Source: Nitrosomonadales bacterium (lineage in GTDB: Bacteria; Pseudomonadota; Gammaproteobacteria; Burkholderiales; Gallionellaceae). Taken from it: 64,000 bases of DNA. The position numbers were made by a program, and so were the translations under genes. Shown here piece by piece: positions 1 through 8,352 of this stretch. Within the stretch, counting starts at the first letter, position 1; the number at the start of each line of letters is the position of its first letter. The stretch covers positions 124,001-188,000 of the forward strand of contig JAHFQZ010000001.1 of the NCBI GenBank assembly GCA_023259055.1, read 5' to 3'. The notes beneath the pieces were generated by a model. That model worked only from the letters and a program-made list of their open reading frames with translations. It had not been told where the DNA came from and did not search any database.

Positions 1-139
1 GTCCGCGATCCGCCTGTTCACGCGCCAGAGCGGTCAGTGCACCGGGTGTTTTATTTTGACCAGCTTCCTCTGAAAGGGAATGGGTTGAAATTGAGCCAAG
101 CGAAAGGATCGCCGCAATAATGACTAACTTTTTGTACAT
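1..139 (-). CDS. N-terminal fragment of a secreted protein, probably BcsC
   Basis: An open frame begins at the ATG complementary to 137-139, behind a GAGGTGG ribosome-binding site, and runs off the left edge. The 46 visible residues start MYKKLVIIAAILSLGS, a typical Sec signal peptide. A segment reading ALTALAREQADRG follows and could be the first helix of a TPR array. The start overlaps the end of bcsZ by 16 bases, so translation is probably coupled. In many bcs clusters the gene after bcsZ encodes BcsC, the TPR/beta-barrel cellulose exporter. The identity is inferred from position, because too little protein is visible to prove it. Confidence 0.5.
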   Translation of the reverse strand, partial: MYKKLVIIAAILSLGSISTHSLSEEAGQNKTPGALTALAREQADRG

Positions 140-1272
140 TTCCACCTCGGTTTGAAAGCGCCATCACGTTCAAATTTGTAAAGCCCTTCGAGCCAGCCCA
201 GGCCAAATAGAGTCAGCACTTGATCGTAGTAGTTATCGGTTCGATCAAGCGGAGAAAGCGCAACGATCCGTTGACTCTGTTGATGCAGCGCTACACTCTG
301 TTTTGATGCTTTCAGAAAAGGAAGCAGTGCGGATGAAAATCCGGCTGAGGCACTCTCCTTGACAACTCCGCTGGGAGTATTAATTTCACGCAACAGTGTG
401 CCGTTACTGGCCACGTGTTGTCCCATCGGGGCTAATTTTTTCAGCAGTATATGAGATGCAGGATCCCGGCTGTCCAGCATCCCTGCCCACAAATAGACAC
501 GGATTGCATTAAAGCCGCTCCCTGACGCTGCTGAATTGTCTGACAGAAATCCTTTCCCTGCCTGATAATCCACCCACTCTGGAACAAAGCCGAGCGGTAC
601 GGAGCGAACGATAATTTCGAGCGAAGTCTCAGCAATTTTTTTCCACTCAGAGTCAGGATAAATTACCGCGAAGCGGCGCATGATCTGTATCGGCAGGTAG
701 CTGGGATTAAACCGCCAAGTGGTTTCATCGGCGTGAAAACCTTTCGGTCCGGGTAGAAGTACCAGCCCCAATCCCGGTACTTCCGCCGTTTCCTCCCTCA
801 GTATTCGCGCAGCCAGAAGCTCGGCAAGAGCGGAATATTTTGGGGTTTTCCACAACCGCCCGGCTTCATTCAGCGCATATGCGGTCCAAAGGTCGGCATC
901 GGTTGCCGCGTTGCTATCTATCACGCCCCAGCTGCCATCGGCGCGTTTTCCCCAATTCCACGCTGGAAGCTGGCTGGTCAGGTCGCCGCCAGCCAGATTG
1001 GCTTCAACCCACTGCAGGATCAGGTCAAATGAGGCGCGATCATTCGCGATTAACGAAAACATCAGCCCGTAGGCTTGCCCTTCAGAGGTGGTTACATGTT
1101 GCGGAAGTGAGCGGTCGACTACTCGCCCTTCATCGCTGACAAACTTGCTGCGAAAGCTGTTCCATGCCGGCCAGATTTCGCATTTGCTTTCGCTCGCATC
1201 AACGGGGAGCGAACAGGAAAGCAATCCCACGAAAACAAGAAAGATTATTTTGATGGTGGTGCGATGTGACAA
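124..1272 (-). CDS. bcsZ: Periplasmic endo-1,4-beta-glucanase BcsZ (GH8)
   Basis: 382-residue glycoside hydrolase family 8 cellulase. It cuts beta-1,4-glucan in the periplasm and is needed for normal cellulose export. An N-terminal hydrophobic signal (residues 5-22) ends near LLSC, an imperfect lipobox, so cleavage by signal peptidase I is also possible. The family acid sits in TTSEGQAYGL (Glu64), followed by the aromatic-rich PAWNWG segment and a DADLW motif. Length and order match the BcsZ family (about 370 residues). It is divergent from bcsG and overlaps the next minus-strand gene by 16 bases. The assignment is firm from the motifs and the bcs context. Confidence 0.93.
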   Translation of the reverse strand: MSHRTTIKIIFLVFVGLLSCSLPVDASESKCEIWPAWNSFRSKFVSDEGRVVDRSLPQHVTTSEGQAYGLMFSLIANDRASFDLILQWVEANLAGGDLTSQLPAWNWGKRADGSWGVIDSNAATDADLWTAYALNEAGRLWKTPKYSALAELLAARILREETAEVPGLGLVLLPGPKGFHADETTWRFNPSYLPIQIMRRFAVIYPDSEWKKIAETSLEIIVRSVPLGFVPEWVDYQAGKGFLSDNSAASGSGFNAIRVYLWAGMLDSRDPASHILLKKLAPMGQHVASNGTLLREINTPSGVVKESASAGFSSALLPFLKASKQSVALHQQSQRIVALSPLDRTDNYYDQVLTLFGLGWLEGLYKFERDGAFKPRWKCTKS

Positions 1273-1817
1273 TTTTCTCCCCTGAGCCGATTTTTCCGCT
1301 GTCAGGACTAGTGCACCCCGATCAAGGTAAAACAGGCATTCTCAAGCAAACGTCCATGCTGGATTATTCAATCCCGGACTAGTGGCCGCGCAACCATTTG
1401 ACCCCCTTGCTTTCCAGCCAGGCGGATTCAGTCAAAACAAATAGACTCGTCCAGCTTTATTGCGTTGGCACAGCCAGTCAGGCCAAATTATAGCCCGACA
1501 AGCCAATTACGCTATACGGTATTTGTCGGCTTCTTTATATTGTCAGTCCGAGGAAGGGCGATGCCGCTTTTTACATCGCTGATCTGAACTACCCTGCCTG
1601 ACGCACACCAGCCAGCCGTTACACCCTTGCATTCTGGTTCGGTAAAAAAATCGCTTGTTATATAATAATCTGCATTAAAATTTTAATAAAAATTCAGGTA
1701 AAAATTTGTAACGGGCGAATTTAGTATGGCGGAATGGAATTGAGAGGTACGGTTTCACTCTAGCTCATTCATTCACGCTCTGCACTAGCTGTCATTAAGC
1801 CCCGAGGGATCGAATTC
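1273..1817. other. Divergent intergenic region between bcsZ and bcsG
   Basis: 545 bases without a convincing gene. It separates the two halves of the cellulose locus and must hold both divergent promoters. An inverted repeat (GCCCGACAA at 1493-1501 against TTGTCGGC at 1523-1530) could be an operator or an attenuator. The last 160 bases are AT-rich and contain a TATAAT box at 1661-1666, which would direct transcription toward bcsG. No RNA gene was recognised. Confidence 0.5.
1638..1666 (+). promoter_or_regulatory. Possible bcsG operon promoter
   Basis: A perfect TATAAT (1661-1666) lies 17 bases after a weak TTCGGT (1638-1643), in an AT-rich stretch about 150 bases upstream of bcsG. The poor -35 fits an activator-dependent promoter or a chance -10. 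It is the best sigma-70-like site seen here. Confidence 0.3.
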
Positions 1818-3668
1818 ATGAGCAATACAGCCGCACCAGTACCCGAATCAAACACCACTTCGGCGCCGGCCAGAAACCTCAAGTCTCGCCTTGCCAATAT
1901 TTCGATGGGCATATGGGGCTTCTACTTCATTGCTAAATTGGCCCTGTACTGGAAACAGCTGATTGGCTTCCACACATTGGCAAACCTTGCATTTGCTGCT
2001 TTCATATTGTTTCCGGTAAAGCATGTGATCTGGCGCAGAGTAAAGCAGGTGGCAATCGCCCTGAGTGCATTGGCTTTGCTCTATTACGATTCCTGGCTGC
2101 CCCCGATCGGCCGTGTATTGTCTCAAGCCTCGCTGGTATCGAGTTTCAGCCCTGCCTATCTGATTGAATTAGCCGGACGGTTTATCAGCCCTCCCATTGT
2201 CGCTTTATTAGCCGCGGCTGGAGCTGCTTACTGGCTTGTTTCACGCTGGGTGCGGCTGGATACGATAGTTGTCGCCGTAATGATGGCGGTGCCTCTGGTA
2301 GCTTATTTCAAGAGTCCTGTGCCGCGCACAGTTGACCAAACAAAACAGTTCGCACAGTTTGAAGAGAATGGACAGACCGGGCTGCCCATTCAGACGATTC
2401 AACCAGCCCTGCCCGCTCAACCGGCCCAGCCCGTTCAACCAACTCTGCACGCTCAGTCAGCCATCCAAAAACAGGCTGCGCTACCTGACAAGGCCACCCA
2501 GAACACACTTCCACCTCCCCCGCTTCCAAGCCAGCATGCACAGAAAAACGAACCGGCTGAAAGCAGCGATACTGCCAATGCCAGCCCGGATTTTGAAAAG
2601 ATATTGCGCGATTTTCTTGCACAAGAAGCAACACGGTCGGTTTCGTTTCCTGCGCCAAAGCCAGGCGCCACTCCATTTGACATTATTTTCATACATGTAT
2701 GTTCGCTATCCTGGGACGACGTGCGGGCCGTAGGATTGGAGCATCATCCGTTATGGCAGCGATTCGATATATTACTAACACGCTTTAACACCGTCTCCGC
2801 TTACAGCGGCCCCGCAGCCATCCGGTTGCTGCGCGCCACCTGCGGACAACCTTCACATGTCAGCTTGTATTCGCCGGCACCCGACAAGTGTTATCTGATG
2901 AACAATCTCAAACGCAGCGGCTTCGAACCCGGTTTGGCGATGAATCATGATGGGCACTTCGATAAGTTTCTTGAAACCGTTCAAGCGCAAGGTCAAATGA
3001 ATGTTCCGCTTATGCCACTTAACGGGGTTACAATTTACCAGCATGCATTTGATGATTCTCCCGTCTATGATGATTTGTCCGTGCTCACTCGCTGGCTGGA
3101 AAATCGCAAAAAATCAAATAGCCAACGCGTCGCGCTGTTTTATAACACGGCAAGTTTGCATGACGGCAACCATTTAACCGGCGCCAATTCAAATCTGAAC
3201 AGTAAAGAGACATTTAAAATGCGCTTGTCCAAGCTGCTGGACGATCTGGAAAAGTTTATGCAAAACATGGAGGCATCGGGAATACGGGCTGTTGTGGCGA
3301 TGGTTCCTGAACATGGCGCGGCATTCCGGGGTGATAAAATGCAAATTGCCGGACTGCGTGAAATCCCCAGCCCATCGATTACGCTGGTTCCAGTAGGGAT
3401 CAAAGCCGTCGGTACCGATTTCCAGCGTGCAGGGCGCACGATGCAAATTGATAAACCCACCAGCTATCTGGCCTTATCGCACATCGTTGCGCGCATGCTG
3501 GAAAAACCACCCAACACCAACAAAACCTTTACCCCGTCCGATTACGTCGCCGACTTGCCAATCACCCCTTTTGTTTCAGAAAACGAAAATGTGATCATGG
3601 TCGGCTACAAGCAACGCTATTACCTGCGCCAGGACACATCCGAGTGGCTTGATTACACCGATTTTTGA
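1818..3668 (+). CDS. bcsG: Cellulose phosphoethanolamine transferase BcsG
   Basis: 616-residue inner-membrane enzyme of the alkaline phosphatase superfamily that transfers phosphoethanolamine from phosphatidylethanolamine to nascent cellulose. The N-terminal half has several membrane segments (residues 30-185). It is followed by a Pro/Gln/Ala-rich linker (about 188-260) that makes the protein longer than the roughly 560-residue E. coli form. The periplasmic domain keeps the active site: Cys295 in HVCSLSWDD, Ser330 in NTVSAYSGPA, and Glu498-His499 in MVPEHG. These align with E. coli Cys243, nucleophile Ser278, Glu442 and His443, and the 35-residue Cys-to-Ser spacing is identical. The start follows a GAGGGA site. 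First gene of the plus-strand bcs group. Confidence 0.93.
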   Translation: MSNTAAPVPESNTTSAPARNLKSRLANISMGIWGFYFIAKLALYWKQLIGFHTLANLAFAAFILFPVKHVIWRRVKQVAIALSALALLYYDSWLPPIGRVLSQASLVSSFSPAYLIELAGRFISPPIVALLAAAGAAYWLVSRWVRLDTIVVAVMMAVPLVAYFKSPVPRTVDQTKQFAQFEENGQTGLPIQTIQPALPAQPAQPVQPTLHAQSAIQKQAALPDKATQNTLPPPPLPSQHAQKNEPAESSDTANASPDFEKILRDFLAQEATRSVSFPAPKPGATPFDIIFIHVCSLSWDDVRAVGLEHHPLWQRFDILLTRFNTVSAYSGPAAIRLLRATCGQPSHVSLYSPAPDKCYLMNNLKRSGFEPGLAMNHDGHFDKFLETVQAQGQMNVPLMPLNGVTIYQHAFDDSPVYDDLSVLTRWLENRKKSNSQRVALFYNTASLHDGNHLTGANSNLNSKETFKMRLSKLLDDLEKFMQNMEASGIRAVVAMVPEHGAAFRGDKMQIAGLREIPSPSITLVPVGIKAVGTDFQRAGRTMQIDKPTSYLALSHIVARMLEKPPNTNKTFTPSDYVADLPITPFVSENENVIMVGYKQRYYLRQDTSEWLDYTDF

Positions 3669-3800
3669 AAGCCTGACGCGTTCGACAAACACGAAAAAAT
3701 GATCTACCCACAACCCTTTTCAAAAAGATACAATACAATTCAAGAAAAATCTGCCAGGAACAAAAGCAAAAATTATAAATAGCTCGATCTGAGGGAAATA

Positions 3801-5639
3801 ATGAGCGAATTAAAGCAACTTGGTCGTTATGAAATTGTCCGCGTGCTGGGCAGCGGCGCGATGGGCATTGTTTATGAAGGCCTCGACACCAGCCTCAATC
3901 GCCAGGTTGCGATAAAAACTATCATCAAAAGTGCGCTGGTTGACTCGGAACAAGCAGCGGACTATTCCAAAAGATTTATGCGAGAGGCTCAGGCGGTTGC
4001 GAGGCTCAACCATGCCAATATAGTAACTGTTTATGATTTCGGTGAAGAAGGTGATGTCGCGTACTTCGTCATGGAATTTATTCAAGGGAATGAACTAAAG
4101 CAGTTCATCGATAGCGGAGTCCGGTTTTCCCTTTCCAAATCACTGGGCCTGATGATCAAATTGCTGGACGCGCTGGATTACGCCCATTCGCAGGGAATCG
4201 TTCACCGGGATATAAAACCGGCGAATATCATGATCGACAAGGCCGGCAAACTGAAGCTGACAGATTTTGGTGTCGTTAAATTTGTGGACAGTCAGGAAGG
4301 CACGCAAGCCGGCACCATGGTTGGAACGCCGGGCTATATGTCTCCGGAGCAGATTCTTGGCACCAGTGTCAGCCCAAAATCAGATATTTTCGCGGCTGGT
4401 GTCGTCCTGTACCAGCTATTGACCGGCCAGAAACCCTTTACCGGAGACGGCGTATTTGCCATTCAGCAAAAAATCGTTAATGAAGAACCGCCGCCCCCTT
4501 CTTCTATAGACGCAAACCTGCCGCCAATTTTCGATCAGATCATCAGCAAAGCACTGGCGAAGAAACCCGAACAGAGATACGCGCACGCAAGTGAATTTGC
4601 CGAGGATCTCAAGCGTTGTCTTTCGTTGGATGCATCCCAGCAGAGTGAGGCAACCCCAGGCTTGACTGGTGCAGCACAGCAAGCCGATGAGAAAACGGTC
4701 GTAACAGCGAGCGGCTCGCGACAGGCTGCCGAAAAAACAGTAGTGACTGCAAAGGGCTCGCCGCAAGCGATTGAGAAAACCGTCGTTACATCTGCTGTGA
4801 AAAGCGGCGCGGAGGAAGTCAAGGCGGAGGATGTCAGCCTGGACAAGTTCCTCGAAGAACGTGCGAAGCTCGATGCGCTCTTCGCCGACAAGTTCACTAA
4901 ATTTATAACAGTCATGTTCACCGACCTCAAGGGGTCGACAACAATCGCAGAAAATGAGGGTGATCTGGTTAGCCGCATGCTGATCAAGCACCAGAACGAC
5001 ATCGTCATGCCTGCAATCAAGGATAACAACGGGATATTCGTCAAGTCCATTGGCGACGGCACGCTGTCCTATTTCGAAAATGCACTCGATGCGGTGCGAA
5101 CCGCAGTCCGTATTCAGAAGGGTATGGATGCTCTTAACATGTCGAAGATATTCCGGTTTCCGGTATTTATGCGGATTGGTATGCATTCCGGCAAGTGCGT
5201 GGTCGAAGAGCACGATATTGCCGGCGACGTTGTGAACACGGCTTCCCGCTTCGAATCTGCCGCCGATGGCGGAGGAATTCTCTTATCCGAGGATACCTAC
5301 AATGCCCTGTCCGACAAATCGGAGATCTACTGCCGTTTCGTCAAGCAAGTAACGCTCAAGGGCAAGAAAGAACCTTTTAACGCCTATAAGGCTTTCTGGA
5401 ACCCCCAGGAGATCGAACTCGACAAGCAAGGCAAAACTGCTGAGGCAAGCCGGGACGCGGTTGCTGTTCCGGCCAAATCGCCTGGCGGTAAACTGGTCTG
5501 GGGGATAGCCGTGGCGGTAATTATCCTGCTGCTGGTCTTCGCCACAAAGTTTTTCGGATCACCGACAACACATGAAGAAAGCCGGCATTCCATAAGCGAT
5601 TCAACCGCGCCTGCGGATAAATCGGATATTCAGCGCTAG
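3801..5639 (+). CDS. Ser/Thr protein kinase fused to class III adenylate cyclase
   Basis: 612 residues. Residues 9-275 form a PknB-type kinase: glycine loop GSGAMG, Lys39 in VAIKT, HRDIKPAN (Asp137), DFG (Asp155) and a SPEQ activation-segment end. Residues 297-338 contain three 14-residue repeats starting EKTVVT (Glu297, 311, 325). Residues 365-530 form a class III cyclase with metal aspartates Asp375 (FTDLKGST) and Asp419 (SIGDG), the adenine-selecting pair Lys415/Asp472, and transition-state residues Asn479 and Arg483, all intact. A single membrane helix (about 560-585) follows, leaving a short tail beyond the membrane. It lies 132 bases after bcsG and 12 before bcsA, behind a GAGGGAAAT ribosome site. 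Both activities look competent. The link to cellulose synthesis is inferred from position. Confidence 0.9.
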   Translation: MSELKQLGRYEIVRVLGSGAMGIVYEGLDTSLNRQVAIKTIIKSALVDSEQAADYSKRFMREAQAVARLNHANIVTVYDFGEEGDVAYFVMEFIQGNELKQFIDSGVRFSLSKSLGLMIKLLDALDYAHSQGIVHRDIKPANIMIDKAGKLKLTDFGVVKFVDSQEGTQAGTMVGTPGYMSPEQILGTSVSPKSDIFAAGVVLYQLLTGQKPFTGDGVFAIQQKIVNEEPPPPSSIDANLPPIFDQIISKALAKKPEQRYAHASEFAEDLKRCLSLDASQQSEATPGLTGAAQQADEKTVVTASGSRQAAEKTVVTAKGSPQAIEKTVVTSAVKSGAEEVKAEDVSLDKFLEERAKLDALFADKFTKFITVMFTDLKGSTTIAENEGDLVSRMLIKHQNDIVMPAIKDNNGIFVKSIGDGTLSYFENALDAVRTAVRIQKGMDALNMSKIFRFPVFMRIGMHSGKCVVEEHDIAGDVVNTASRFESAADGGGILLSEDTYNALSDKSEIYCRFVKQVTLKGKKEPFNAYKAFWNPQEIELDKQGKTAEASRDAVAVPAKSPGGKLVWGIAVAVIILLLVFATKFFGSPTTHEESRHSISDSTAPADKSDIQR

Positions 5640-5651
5640 CATCCCGCCACA

Positions 5652-8333
5652 ATGTCCGCGACATTCACCCAGAAATATTGGCCGAGCAACCGTATGTGGC
5701 AGCTCGCCCTGTCGGTTCTGATTGCCGGTGCGCTGGTTTATCTGATACGTTATTCCTCAATTTATTTTGATCATCCTAACCAGATTGTTCTCGGGTGGGG
5801 CTGTCTGGCATGCATGTTTCTGATGTACAAACTGAAAATTACCCGGCAACAGCCCTGGCGCATGATCTTTATCGTGCTGGCCTCATTTGTCGCGTTGCGT
5901 TACATCATGTGGCGCACGTTCGATACGATGATATACACGGGCGCGCTCGATTTTTTTGGAATGTCGCTGCTTCTCGTAGCCGAGATATATGCATGCACCC
6001 TTTTATTTCTTGGCTTGTTCATTAATACCTGGCCACTGGAAAGAGGGGCTTTCGCGCTTCCTGACGACACAAACCTCTTGCCCACCGTCGATATTTTAAT
6101 TCCCACATATAACGAGTCTGATGAAATCATCCGGATAACCGCCACGGCCGCTATTCAGGTTGAGTACCCCAAAGAGAAAGTAAAAATCTATCTGCTCGAC
6201 GATGGGGGCACGCTTGCTAAACGCAATCACCCGGAAGCTGGCTCGGCCGCTTGGGATAGACATTACCGGTTGCGGCAAATGGCCGAAGATCTCGGTATCG
6301 GCTATATCACACGGGAAACAAACCAGCAGGCGAAGGCCGGTAACGTCAACCATGCTCTGAATAATACCGACGGGGATGTGGTACTGATACTGGATTGCGA
6401 CCATGTGCCCACCCGTGACATTTTAAAAAACACCATAGGGCATTTTGTTTCCGATGAAAATTTGTTTCTGGTGCAGACACCGCATTTCTTCATCAACTCA
6501 AGCCCGGTGGAAAAGAATCTTGATGGTCTCGCCAATCCATCGGGGGAAAACGACATGTTTTACCGCAGGATGCATCCGGCGATGGATTTCTGGAATTCAA
6601 GCTATTTTTGCGGCTCTGCCGCATTGTTGCGTCGCAAATTCCTGATGGAGGTTGGGGGTGTTTGCGGCACCACCATTACCGAGGATGCCGAAACGTCATA
6701 TAACTTGCACAGCAAGGGCTATAACAGCGTCTACGTCGACAGGCCGATGATTTGCGGATTGTCCCCGGAGTCATACGACGATTACGTTATCCAGCGCTCG
6801 CGCTGGGCGCAGGGCATGACGCAAATGCTGCTGCTCGACAACCCTCTGCTCTCGAACAAATTATCCATACCACAGCGCCTTGCTTACTTTAATTCATGTG
6901 TGTTCTGGTTGTTCGGCTTTGCGCGCATCATGTATTTCATTGCACCAGCCGCTTTTCTGATTCTGGGAATAAATACATACAACGCTTCCTGGCTGCAAGT
7001 CATGGCTTTTTCAATTCCGTTTTTGCTGAGCACTTTTGTGGTGATGGATTTTTTGTATGGAGGAACCCGCCAGCCATTTTTCTCCGAAATCTATGAATGT
7101 GTGCAGGCGATGTTCCTGCTGCCGGCTGTCATTTCCGTGCTGTTGAATCCCCGCAAGCCATCATTCAAGGTAACGCCGAAAGGCAACATTAATGACAGCG
7201 ATTATCTCAGCCCTTTGTCAGCGCCGTTTTTCGCCATTATATTAATCAATTTAACTGCATTGGCACTATCCATCAACAGGTGGTTTGACGACCCCATCAT
7301 GCGCGACGTGCTCCTTGTTACCGGTGTTTGGTGCGTATACAACCTTTATCTGGCGCTGATATCTCTGGGCGCATTCTGGGAACGCAAACAAATACGAAAA
7401 TTCCATCGCATCCATGCAACCGGCCCTGTCACCGTAAATTTCCCCCGTATGAACACATCTGCCATTGGCAAAATATGCGATGTTTCACTGACAGGTATCG
7501 GTTTCGAGATCGACCTGCCCTTCACGCCAATAGAACAGGAGTTTGCTACGCTTGAAGTCAAAGACAGCTATGGGCAGGAGTACAAGTTCGAGTGCAAAAT
7601 ACATCACGCCTTCAAACGTCGCGGAGGATATTTTTGCGGCAGTGAATTCGTTGTCAGTCTGACCTCTTATTCCAGTGTGGTCGGCTTTGTCTTTGGAGAC
7701 AGCCAGCGATGGGTAGACAATTGGGAACGTAAAACGGAAACCAGGGGAACCTTTCGCATGCTGCTGCGCTTCTTGGCTATGGGCATCAAGGCAATCAGGG
7801 TGGGGTCCTATTCGTTTTTGAAGCAGTTACTGGTACGGTCATGGAAGTTCACGGCGATCTGCCTCACCACCCCGATTGTACGTGATACGATTTTGGCTAT
7901 CGGCAGCTGGCTAGCCTATCGTTTATATTTTTCCGTAGTGACGCTGTTTGAGTTATTGGAAAGAGGAAGAATACGCAAATTCCGGCGCATTGACGCAACC
8001 GGCAATGCTACCGTCTATTTCCCCCGTCTGAATGCCACGCTGCAAGGACAGGTAACGGACATTTCCCTTACCGGGATCGGCGTCATGGTTACGCCCCCAT
8101 TCACGTTAAAAGACCGGGAGTCCATTGTAATCAGCACAAAAGGCGGCGATGGCCAGGAATATCGCTTCGAATGCACACTGTGGCGCGCTATCAAGCGTGA
8201 TGGAAAATTCCTGTTCGGAACCGAGTTTGTCATGGATATGTATGCCTATCCGAAAATCGTCAAGTTCGTGTACGGCAGCAACACGAAAATGCTGCGCTAC
8301 ATATTGACACCCAAACAAATTTTTGCAACCTAA
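5652..8333 (+). CDS. bcsA: Cellulose synthase catalytic subunit BcsA with two PilZ modules
   Basis: 893-residue family 2 processive glycosyltransferase that polymerises UDP-glucose and extrudes glucan through its own membrane channel. Catalytic motifs are present: LLDDGG, DCD (Asp248/Asp250), TED (343-345) and QRSRW (381-385). A PilZ domain follows with RKFHR (582-586) and DVSLTG (from Asp610). Then the whole unit from residue 548, membrane helix plus PilZ, is repeated from residue 741 with RKFRR (775-779) and DISLTG (from Asp803), at an offset of exactly 193 residues. Both copies keep the RxxxR and DxSxxG residues that bind c-di-GMP. The ordinary enzyme has one such domain. It overlaps no neighbour and is followed at once by bcsB. 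Confidence 0.95.
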   Translation: MSATFTQKYWPSNRMWQLALSVLIAGALVYLIRYSSIYFDHPNQIVLGWGCLACMFLMYKLKITRQQPWRMIFIVLASFVALRYIMWRTFDTMIYTGALDFFGMSLLLVAEIYACTLLFLGLFINTWPLERGAFALPDDTNLLPTVDILIPTYNESDEIIRITATAAIQVEYPKEKVKIYLLDDGGTLAKRNHPEAGSAAWDRHYRLRQMAEDLGIGYITRETNQQAKAGNVNHALNNTDGDVVLILDCDHVPTRDILKNTIGHFVSDENLFLVQTPHFFINSSPVEKNLDGLANPSGENDMFYRRMHPAMDFWNSSYFCGSAALLRRKFLMEVGGVCGTTITEDAETSYNLHSKGYNSVYVDRPMICGLSPESYDDYVIQRSRWAQGMTQMLLLDNPLLSNKLSIPQRLAYFNSCVFWLFGFARIMYFIAPAAFLILGINTYNASWLQVMAFSIPFLLSTFVVMDFLYGGTRQPFFSEIYECVQAMFLLPAVISVLLNPRKPSFKVTPKGNINDSDYLSPLSAPFFAIILINLTALALSINRWFDDPIMRDVLLVTGVWCVYNLYLALISLGAFWERKQIRKFHRIHATGPVTVNFPRMNTSAIGKICDVSLTGIGFEIDLPFTPIEQEFATLEVKDSYGQEYKFECKIHHAFKRRGGYFCGSEFVVSLTSYSSVVGFVFGDSQRWVDNWERKTETRGTFRMLLRFLAMGIKAIRVGSYSFLKQLLVRSWKFTAICLTTPIVRDTILAIGSWLAYRLYFSVVTLFELLERGRIRKFRRIDATGNATVYFPRLNATLQGQVTDISLTGIGVMVTPPFTLKDRESIVISTKGGDGQEYRFECTLWRAIKRDGKFLFGTEFVMDMYAYPKIVKFVYGSNTKMLRYILTPKQIFAT

Positions 8334-8352
8334 AGTACCAATGGAGTTTTAT

